The notes under the pieces were generated by a model. The model worked only from the letters and a program-made list of their open reading frames with translations. It was not told the DNA's origin and ran no database searches. A program made the position numbers and the translations under genes. From contig OZ024915.1 of NCBI GenBank assembly GCA_964017125.1, positions 23,110,106 through 23,174,105 on the forward strand: a stretch of DNA of 64,000 bases. Direction: 5' to 3'. Shown piece by piece: positions 34,160-46,100 of this stretch (position 1 is its first letter; every line of letters begins with the position of its first letter). The stretch is from Flabesymbios commensalis (lineage: Eukaryota; Annelida; Polychaeta; Terebellida; Flabelligeridae).

Positions 34160-37100
34160 AGACAAATCTGGTTCGTTTGAAGAGAGGTAAGTTAACAAAC
34201 ACATTAATGATCAGTTGATAACTTTTAAAATATACGACTGAAATTAGGCACACAGTAACGTTACTCTAATTCGAATGTTTTGGTTATTCCACAGGGATAT
34301 TCAGGTGCATGGTCGCGAAAATAATAAAAAAAAATAGCATTTTATGGCTGTAAAGCTCAAAAAGGACATGACAGTTCAATTATCTGCCTATTTTATGTTT
34401 CAGACGATTGCGGATTGGCTCAATGTGTTCACGGCGCTTGCGCAGAGGGTAACTAAAAATATTGTATTTTGATGATTATGGTATTATGGTTAGAGTGCAG
34501 AATGCAGTGTTCATTCTCCCTTCTCGGTATATAGGTTTTGAAGAAACTTTTCTTTACTGTTCATTCGTTGATTTGTTGCTTTCTTTCTTTCTTTCTTGAT
34601 TGATTGTTTGGTTGATTGATTGTAGCATTGGATGGACATTTTAACACCCTTATTTGATGCAGCCGAACAAACAAACTAACACTATAAACATTTGCATCCT
34701 CATCACAGCTGATTATGTTTATCTTCCCCATACAGTACCTGTGGTACATCTGATTCATTACGTTTATTCTCCCTATACAGTCCCTGTGGTACATTTGATT
34801 TATTATGTTTATCCTCCCCATACAGTCCCTGTGGTACATTTGATTTATTATGTTTATCCTCCCATTCAGTCCCTGTGGTACATTTGATTTATTATGTTTA
34901 TCCTCCCATTTAGTCCCTGTGGTACATTTGATTCATTATGTTTATCCTCCCCATACAGTCCCTTTGGTACATTTGATTTATTATGTTTATCCTCCCATTC
35001 AGTCCCTGTGGTACATTTGATTCATTATGCTTATCCTCCCCATACAGTCCCTGTGGTACATTTGATTTATTATGTTTATCCTCCCCATACAGTCCCTGGG
35101 GTTCATTTGATTCATTATGTTTATCCTCCCCATACAGTCCCTGTGGTACATTTGATTCATTATGTTAATCCTCCCCATACAGTCCCTGGGGTTCATTTGA
35201 TTCATTATGTTTATCCTCCCCATACAGTCCCTGTGGCTCATTTGATTCATTATGTTTATCCTCCCATACAGCCCCTGTGGTACATTTGATTCATTATGGT
35301 CATCCTCCCCACGCAGTCCCTGTGGTTCATTTGATTCATTATGTTTATCCTCCCCATACAGCCCCTGTGGTACATTTGATTCATTATGTTTATCCTCCCC
35401 ATTCAGTCCCTGTGGTACACTTGATTCATTGTGCTTATCCTCCCCACGCAGTCCCTGTGGTTCATTTGCTTCATTATGTTTATCCTCTCATACAGCCCCT
35501 GTGGTACATTTGATTCATTATATTTATCCTCCCCACGCAGTCCCTGTGGTTCATTTGATTCATTATGTTTATCCTCCCCATTCAGTCCCTGTGGTACACT
35601 TGATTCATTATGTTTATCATCCCCACGCAGTCCCTGTGGTACATTTGATTCATCATGTTTATCCTCCCATACAGTCCCTGTGGTTCATTTGATTCATTAT
35701 GTTTATCTTCCCCATACAGTCCCTGTGGTACATTTGATTCTTCATGTTTATCCTCCTCCCATACAGCCTCTATGGTTCAATTGATTCATTATGTTTATCC
35801 TTCCCATACAGTCCCCGTGGTATATTCGATTCATTACGTTTATCCTCCCCATGCAGTCCCTGTGGTACATTTGATTCATTATGTGTATCCCCCTCCTATA
35901 CAGTCCCTGTGGTACATTTGAATCATTATATTTATCCTCCCCACGCAGTCCCTGTGGTACATTTGACTCGTTATATTTATCTTTCCCATACAGTGCCTGT
36001 GGTAGCAGATATGTGGCCACGTCATGGCCTTCAATCAACATCCACGCAGATAAAGATCAAAGGCAGGGGATTTGGCGGCTGGGAAAAACTACCCATCCTC
36101 TTTATTAGAAACATTGTAGCCGCTAATTTACGCAGGTGAGATAATTTTATTAAATTTATGAAATTGTTACAGTAGGTCTAAACATAAAAATGCTAGATTC
36201 CTGACTAGGCCCATCACCCCATATTTATAATGTGAAGGGATGGTTCAAATCACTAACCACATGAAGTGTGCTTAGTACCGTCATCGTTGATATACCGTTA
36301 GGATATAACATTACATGATATATCATTAAAATGTAATCATATAATTTAGATTAGGCAGGAGCAAAAATGCCATTTCATTGGCGGTTAGAATAATTCGTTA
36401 TCAATTTCAACACCGCATTCGTCATGTTTTTGAGAAATTATATATTGCTTAGGCCCATACCGCTACTAAAATAAAGCATAGTCATAATAGTACGTTACGT
36501 ACGTCAATAAAGTTAGTTACTTATTCCTTATTCCTTATTCAATAAGGAATAAGGAATAAGTAACCGTTACTTATTCCTTATTCGAACGAATAAGGAATAA
36601 GTAACAGCTACTTATTCCTTATTGGACCGAATAAGGAATAAGTATCATAAACGTATTCTATTTGGAAAGAATAAGGAATAACTAACTGGTAACGTATTGC
36701 TTATTCGTATTTGGATAAGTAACACTAAAACAAAACAAAAATAAAAGAAGCAAATGTATGCTCACGCTCCACAAAATATGCTGATATACTACTAGTTCTC
36801 TGTGTAAAAAAGAGTTAAATCAATAACCTGGCAATATTGACATGCACAAAGAGCTTTAAAAGTATATTCACGTGTTCAGACTTGAATAAGGAATAAGTAA
36901 CTGGATACTTAGTCCTTATTCGCGTTTGAATAAGTAACTGGTACTAATACGGTGAAAACCACTTTAAAATACGAAAACACATCTAGAATACCTTAAAAGT
37001 CGGCAAAATACGTTCATATATTTGTAATGTTATGAGAAAAAAAGAGTAAAACACCAATCGGATCGCATAAAGAGTAGTACAAGTCTTGTTACTTATTCGG

Positions 37101-40100
37101 TTTTGAATAAGGAATAAGTAACTGTTACTTATTCCTTATTCGCGTCTGAATAAGTAACTGGTACTATTTGCGGTAAAAACACTTAAAAATACCAAAATAC
37201 AGCTAGAAAACATTAAAACTCGACAAAAGACGTTCATATACTTGTAATTTGGCGAGATAAATGAGTAAAACACCAATCTGATCGCACAAACAGTTGTACA
37301 AGTCTTGTTACTTATTCGGCTTTGAATAAGGAATAAGTAACTGGTTACTTATTCCTTATTCGCGTTTGCATAAGTTATTGGTACTAATACGGTGAAAACC
37401 ACTTTAAAATACGAAAACACATCTAGAATACCTTAAAAGTCGGCAAAATACGTTCATATATTTGTAATGTTATGAGAAAAAAAGAGTAAAACACCAATCG
37501 GATCGCATAAAGAGTAGTACAAGTCTTGTTACTTATTCGGTTTTGAATAAGGAATAAGTAACTGTTACTTATTCCTTATTCGCGTCTGAATAAGTAACTG
37601 GTACTATTTGCGGTAAAAACACTTAAAAATACCAAAATACAGCTAGAAAACATTAAAACTCGACAAAAGACGTTCATATACTTGTAATTTGGCGAGATAA
37701 ATGAGTAAAACACCAATCTGATCGCACAAACAGTTGTACAAGTCTTGTTACTTATTCGGCTTTGAATAAGGAATAAGTAACTGGTTACTTATTCCTTATT
37801 CGCGTTTGAATAGGTAATTGGTACTAATACGGTGAAAACCACTTTAAAATACGAAAACACATCTAGAATAGTTTTACTCATTTATCTCACCAAATTACAA
37901 GTATATGAACGTCTTTTACCGAGTTTTAATGTTTTCTAGCTGTATTTTGGTATTTTTAAGTGTTTTTACCGCATATAGTACCCGTTACTTATTTAGACGC
38001 GAATAAGGAATAAGTAACAGTTACTTATTCCTTATTCAAAACCGAATAAGTAACAAGACTTGTACTACTCTTTCTGCGATCCGATTGGTGTTTTACTCTT
38101 TTTTTTCTCATAACATTACAAGTATATGAACGTATTTTGCCGACTTTTAGGGTATTCTAGATGTGTTTTCGTATTTTAAAGTGGTTTTCACCGTATTAGT
38201 ACCAGTTACTTATTCAAACGCGAATGAGGAATAAGGAATAAGTAACCAGTTACTTATTCCTTATTCAAAACCGAATAAGTAACAAGACTTGTACAACTTT
38301 TTGAGCGATCAGATTGGTGTTTTACTCATTTATCTCGCCAAATTACAAGTATATGAACGTCTTTTACCGAGTTTTAATGTTTTCTAGCTGTATTTTGGTA
38401 TTTTTAAGTGTTTTTACCGCATATAGTACCCGTTACTTATTTAGACGCGAATAAGGAATAAGTAACAGTTACTTATTCCTTATTCAAAACCGAATAAGTA
38501 ACAAGACTTGTACTACTCTTTCTGCGATCCGATTGGTGTTTTACTCTTTTTTTTCTCATAACATTACAAGTATATGAACGTATTTTGCCGACTTTTAGGG
38601 TATTCTAGATGTGTTTTCGTATTTTAAAGTGGTTTTCACCGTATTAGTACCAGTTACTTATTCAAACGCGAATGAGGAATAAGGAATAAGTAACCAGTTA
38701 CTTATTCCTTATTCAAAACCGAATAAGTAACAAGACTTGTACAACTTTTTGAGCGATCAGATTGGTGTTTTACTCATTTATCTCGCCAAATTACAAGTAT
38801 ATGAACGTCTTTTGTCGAGTTTTAATGTTTTCTAGCTGTATTTTGGTATTTTTAAGTGTTTTTCACCGCATATAGTACCCGTTACTTATTCAGACGCGAA
38901 GAAGGAATAAGTAACAGTTACTTATTCCTTATTCAAAACCGAATAAGTAACAAGACTTGTACTACTCTTTATGAGATCCGATTGGTTATTTACTCTTTTT
39001 TTCTCATAACATTACAAATATATGAACGTATTTTGCCGACTTTTAGGGTATTCTAGATGTGTTTTCGTATTTTAAAGTGGTTTTCACCGTATTAGTACCA
39101 ATTACTTATTCAAACGCGAATAAGGAATAAGTAACCAGTTACTTATTCCTTATTCAAAGCCGAATAAGTAACAAGACTTGTACAACTGTTTGTGCGATCA
39201 GATTGGTGTTTAATTCATTTATCTCGCCAAATTACAAGTATATGAACGTCTTTTGTCGTGTTTGAATGTTTTCTAGCTGTATTTTGGTATTTTTAAGTGT
39301 TTTTCACCGCATATAGTACCCGTTACTTATTCAGACACGAATAAGGAATAAGTAACAGTTACTTATTCCTTATTCAAAACCGAATAAGTAACAAGACTTG
39401 TACTACTCTTTATGCGATCCGATTGGTGGTTTACTCTTTTATCTCATAAAATTACAAGTATATGAACGTATTTTGCCGACTTTTAGGGTATTCTAGATGT
39501 GTTTTCGTATTTTAAAGTGGTTTTCACCGTATTAGTACCAGTTACTTATTCAAACGCGAATAAGGACTAAGTATCCAGTTACTTATTCCTTATTCAAGTC
39601 TGAACACGTGAATATACCTTTAAAGCTCTTTGTGCATGTCAATATTGCCAGGTTATTGTTTTAACTCTTTCTTACACAGAGAACTAGTAGTATATCAGCA
39701 TATTTTGTGGAGCGTGAGCATACATTTGTTTCTTTTATTTTTGTTTTGTTTTAGTGTTACTTATCCAAATACGAATAAGCAATACGTTACCAGTTAGTTA
39801 TTCCTTATTCTTTCCAATAAAGATTACGTTTATGATACTTATTCCTTATTCGGTCCAATAAGGAATAAGTAGCTGTTACTTATTCCTTATTCTTTCGAAT
39901 AAGGAATAAGTAGCGGTTACTTATTCCTTATTCGTTCGAATAAGGAATAAGTAACTGTTACTTATTCCTTATTGAATAAGGAATAAGGAATAAGTAACTA
40001 ACTTTATTGACGTATGTGTACGGTGTTGGGCTTATACAATGTGAATGGCTATTGCTACAACGAGCTACTTTTTAAGTCGTTTGCTACTAAATTGTAATTC

Positions 40101-43100
40101 AAGAATTGAAGCTGGAATTGTTCACGCAATTTCCAGCTTCAAATGACGAAACATAAAATTGTTTGATTAACTGATCCTCTACAACAAACTATTTTATTGA
40201 TTTGGAAACCTTGGATACGTATTTTATGCTCCATACTATCAAGACGTACAATGATTAAAAATAAAACATTAAAATAATGTAAACTTGTCATGTTTTCTGG
40301 CAAGTCAGTCATCATATCGACACAGTTCGGTCTGCGACCACAGGAGAAGGCCCCTCTTGTTGTACATGTTGTAGGGAAGATAAGGTTAGATAGTCTTCCA
40401 GTATGCATACCGCAGAAAACCTATTGGATCCGCGCCTGTTGACTGACACAACATCCAATTTTTTAATCAAAAACAAGAAATGTTAGACCTAATGTATAAG
40501 ATTATTATATATAGCCTACATAATTATGTAATGATATGAGTTTATTTACAGAGAGAAAGGCTCTGGTTTTCTGGTGGCAGACATCCCGCCTCTGGAGTCA
40601 CCTAATCTGCTGAGAGAACCACTACTTCTTCGGTTAAGTTCTCGGACCCTGTCACCTGAATCTGATGCTCAGTTCTACTTTGAGTATCGTGAGGACCCAG
40701 AGGTTATCAACCTAATGCCTACAACATTCTGGCACGTGTGAGTCAAAATATTGATGGTAGCCCAGCAAACTCAAAACATTTGTATAACATTTGTACAATG
40801 TTGGACCAGCGTCGAAGACTCTGGGCCGACATTGTATAAATGTTATACAAATGTTTCGTGTTTGCTGAGATGCCAATCACGCTACTGCAATACAAAGCCA
40901 AAAGGCAGTAACTGCTTACCCGGTACTTGTATAGTTACTGCCTTTTGGCATTGCAGAGCAGACTACTGGAGTATTTATAGCTAATATTCTATGGAAGTAG
41001 TAATTTGTAGTACAAATCTTCCGCTAGCAGCCAAAGTGTTGTATGTGCCAATTATTTGAGTGACAAATATATAACACCTTGCCTGCTAGGGTTGAATTTA
41101 AGAGATCAATTGTATCGACAGTATTTTCTAGTGGTGGTCAGAGGCTGACGTTGATTGTCTTTTTGTATTTTAGTGGTGGTCGCTGATGTTAAATGTCTGT
41201 TGTTTTCTAGTGGTGGTCAGAAACTGACGTTAATTGTCTTTTGTTTTCTAGTCTAGTCGTTATTTTTTTTGTTTTCTAGTGGTGGTCAGAGGTTGACGGT
41301 AATTGTCTGTTGTTTTCTAGTCTAGTCGTGGTCAGAGGTTGACGTTAAGTGTCTTTTTCTAGTGGTGGTCAGAGGTTTATGTTAATTGTCTGTTGTTTTC
41401 TAGTGGTGGTCAGAGGTTGACGTTAAGTGTCTGTTGTTTTCTAGTGGTGGTCAGAGGTTGACGTTAATTGTCTGTTTTTTTTCTAGTGGTGGTCAGGGGT
41501 TGACGTAAATTGTCTGTTGTTTTCTAGTGGTGGTCAGAGGCTGGCGTTAATTGTCTTTTGTTTTGCAGTGGTGGTCAGAGGTTGACGGAAATTGTCTTTT
41601 TATTTTCTAGTGGTGGTCAGAGGCTGGCGTTAATTGTCTTTTGTTTTGCAGTGGTGGTCAGAGGTTGACGTTGACGGGTAGGTCTCTGGATGCGGAAGCT
41701 GACCCACAGATCACAGTCATTGTATTCCAGCGGGATACAGTAGGCCTGCAGACTACAACATTTACATCAGTGAGTAATACACTTGGGTATAAATCACATG
41801 AAGCTTAAACCTTTAGCAGCTGAGGTATCAATTCATTTATTTTTTACCCTCTTGAAATTTGTGCCTCACTACCGCGATCCACAACTTCCAGTAGGTAAAA
41901 ATACCCATATTTTATTAATTTAACCTTTATAGCGCTAAATTAAATAATTTTATTTTGCACCAGCGTCAAGTTGTGTGTCACTACCACGACCCACAACCTC
42001 AGGTAGGGGGAAAGTACTTATTTGTTTAATTTGAAACGTAGCATTTGCAAATATTGATGTTTAAACACGCATTTCGTTCCAAGTAACAATTAATCGCTTA
42101 AAGCTATACACTCGCATAAAACGTTTGGATTCAACATTACTATAGTTGGGCCTATAAAAATGCTGGGAGCTAGATGGGTTGTGAAGAACAATAAATTTAC
42201 AAAGTTTAACACCTAAAAAATAGCCAAACAGGAATAATAATTTGAATACATTCCTTTCACGAATTAGTTCTATTTTATAGTCCAGCTGCCTTTTTTATTC
42301 GCATGATTTATTCTTTAATTTCTAATCTTGTTAATATATATACTCCAATACAGCATCATTCACCATGGGATTTTGAAAGTTTTTTTGTATATTCTCGATC
42401 AGCACGAGCCTGTAAATTCATGAAAACATCGCTAGCTTGATGGACGATAATAATTGAATAAAATGACAACTACAAACAAAATCAGTCAAATCAGTCAGCT
42501 TGAAATATTGTCATCTTAAAATGGGACATGTCATATGTTAATATGGTGGATGTTTAACACACCTTTTTTATTCATATTGTATAATATTACAGGTGATGAA
42601 AGGCTTAACCCTCTCGAGCCTGAATTTACCATTGTCATCTCCATCCACTACAAGCCGCAAATTGCTGTCGCAATTCTCGACTTGTAGTGAATGAAGATGA
42701 CCTAAAGTTGGTGAGAAATACAAGAAAATTACCATGTATTGGTAAACTAGCTTCATAGGAAAATTAAGTATGTTTTCAGGGATGTAAATGAAGCTTCAAT
42801 GCATCGTGGGGGCTTAAAGGGTTGAATAAAAGGGGGTAGTGCTTATCGGTGTAAGAGTTAATACTATAGTAATTTTATCTCTGACTGAACACATATTTCA
42901 CTGCTAATAACTGTTATATGATATTCATGATAATACAAATGGTAAAATATATAAGCGCTCGCAGGATTATTATACATGCATGCGTAGCCTACATCTAAAA
43001 CAAGTATCAGTGAATCAAAAACCTCTCATAGTATGTCACAGAGGATTATTATTTCAAGTTGTATATTCCAATGTATTTTTACTTGAAAATCAAATTGTCC

Positions 43101-46100
43101 AAATTCGAAAATCTACTTGTTCAATTTTTTGATTAGGTTGAGCTTTAGATTGGATTTTATCAATCGTATTACTTTCAATGTTAAATTATAAATAGTTGCA
43201 ATGTTCACCCATGACCCAAAACGACTATAATTTGCACTTGGTACTTAGAATTTCTGAAAGAGGCGCCCGTGCCCTAATTTGTAATAGTTGTCTATAGAAA
43301 AGGTCATTGGTATTTTTGGAGTAACATTATATTATACATTTATATTTCAATACAACGCAAGATTATTTTGCTACAATTTATTACAATAAAATTATATCCC
43401 AATAATCGTTGTTTTTAAGGATTGCTTGCCAGGGTCGTACGTGCAGCTGATTTGCTTTACTCCAAACCTGACCAGCCTCCTTAAACCAGGCGACGGGGAA
43501 ATACCTTTAAGCACGTATGATTTCAACTTGGAAATATTTCACTTCGAGACGGATTTGGAAATCAGACCAGGTCCTGTTATCACAGAATGGGTGGGACGTC
43601 AAACGTTTCAGCCAGATGCCTTCATAGAAATTAAGGTAGATTCATTATAATCAGAAAATCATGTTTTTATTCTAAATACTATCAAAGCAGCTTGTTTGGC
43701 TGTAACTATTGCTAAGTTGATATAATCAGCATCCATGATTATGATTTTAAACCTCCAATCATAATGCTTATAGTGTATGCATGTCGTATCCGCAAATCAA
43801 CTTGGCTCTCACAGAAACGTTACCCAAAGAATTTTTTTCATTTTTCTTTGCCATAATAAAGCCACACAATCAGGCCAAAAATCATTCAAAAGCCACGATT
43901 TTATTTTCGCTTCTTGATATGTCCACAATAATATTTAATAATATTCTTAATGTTCACATATTATGTGAAGATGTCAATAGATTATAATTGTGGAAGTCTT
44001 TTAATATTGGGTTGCTGTGGCACCGTAACAAGTGTGCCGAAAGCTCTATCCATGATCATTTATTCTCGCATTTCTTATTTTGGACATGCATGTCCGAAAT
44101 TAAATCTCGTCCATATTTCTCGCTTAACTGGTCAACTGGTGAACGCGGTTACACAAAATTAAAAAAACACTTACGCAATTCTAGTCTATGTACATGTTGA
44201 CATATCATGTACATTATCATGGAGCCAAAATATAAAAGATGAATTTGGTCTGATTGTATCGCTTTAACTAGACATATATATGCCTGTGGAATTCTTCATG
44301 TATTTTTTTCGCGTGGACAATAAAGCGTATTACCAATATTACCACTCAAAAAGATTGCGAGCGCGATATCTTATGACCAGTTGGGTGGACTGCATTAGAA
44401 ATTGACGTGGTGGTTCTCTACGTATTTCGCATGATTCGATTAAGAATTCATTAAAAACAAAATGGATGACGGCAGCCATCTAGAAAAATTGAAATGGTTG
44501 GGTTTATTCCTAAATATGTTCTATCAAGTGAATTTTAAGAAAATGTAAATTGTGTCAACGCCAAATATAAACCACGACAAGGGCTATCATCGACAACCAG
44601 CAGCACTTTACTGTTTTTGTGTAACCGAAATGAACTGTTCTAGGAAAATGCGAAGGGAAAATACCTTCCTACCAAGTGAAGTTCAGTGCCATGTCAACCA
44701 TCTCGGTCCCTAGATCATGCTGTTTGTGGGTCACCCCGTAGTGTATACATACAGATAGTCTAGCGACATTTACATGTCAGTGGGTGTGATTCAAATATTA
44801 TTTACAGCGAGATCACACGCTGTTGCCATAATTTACATTAGCCCTACTTTTGAATTCAATTCATTCAATATTATTTTGACAGGGAAACGGGTGGACTGAT
44901 GGTGTCCGACAAGAGGACTATAGAGTTACAGTAGAAGACGAGACATGCACAAATCTAACATTACAGAACGACATCCTGCGTTGTCTTCCACCGAAAACAC
45001 TGCCAACAAATAGACTTACTAAAAGAGATGTACAAGAAATTCCAGCAAAAGTCAAAGTAATTAACGATTAGAAACATACGATTTTTAAATTTTGCATCAA
45101 TATCATTTTTAGGCCTCAGCCAAAATTTTGGCAGATGCGTGTGTCTGTCTGTCCGTCCGTCCGTCCGTCCGTCTGTCCGCCACTTTTAGCACTATAACTT
45201 GTTTCGCGTAAGTGAAATGCACATTAAACTTCACTACAGGTTAATCATGACTAAAGCTTGAATAATTTCACATTTGACCTTTCTGTGACCCATTGACCCT
45301 TGACTTTTTTCCGATCGACAAATTTTCTCGTTAACGCGATTCACTCAACATTTTTTTATGTATCGCTCCAAAATTTATACCATATATCCATTTCACTATA
45401 GCTCGGATGAGTTCGAAATTGGAAAGATTCGGACAGAAACTAGGTCATGGCGGTCAAAATGGCCGATTATTAGCCATTATTTTTTAATATGCGTAATTTC
45501 TGGAAAACCGGACCAGATAGCTAGACCATTACTATAGAGCAAAATGTTTATTTTCAGGTAGGGATATACCATAAAAAATTTCAACTTGATCAAATTCAAA
45601 ATAGCCGACCTGAGGCCACTTTCGATCAACAAATTTTCTCTTTAACGCGATTCATTCAACATTTTTTTATGTATCGCTCCAAAATTTATCCCATATACCG
45701 TATCCCCGCGCATTAACGTGCATGCACCTGTATTTGGAGGTGCACTTAGTTTTCGAAAATAAGTGCATGCACTTATACTCGAACATAAAAATAAATTTTA
45801 AATTTCCTCAAAATCTATAAAATCGTAATTATTTGATTTATTCCAATGCCAAGTAAACTAAGCTAACGTTAGTAATTACTGACAGGCTTGTTACTTTGAA
45901 GTTAGCTTGGGGGGGGGGGGGGTGACTCCAGAAGATAGGTGACACAACCTGAGCTGTCATATCACACCTCATTTGTCCACGCTTTTCAGCTATCACACCC
46001 ATGCAAACACACTTTGACGGCTTAAACTGTCAGCACATATCTATATTATGGAGCAATTATCTTTTATTGTCTACTCGTCGATAAATAAAAATAACAATGT

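Noticed and set aside
34736-35993. CRISPR-like regular repeat array
   Set aside because: Animal DNA, contiguous units without unique spacers, and a clear splice-site origin.
34654-36139. Many overlapping open frames of 60-146 codons on both strands, some repeating VPVVHLIHYVYPPHT
   Set aside because: They are produced by a 45-base tandem repeat, whose length is divisible by three. Only the last part (35994-36135) is a supported exon; a short in-frame upstream extension is discussed as a finding.
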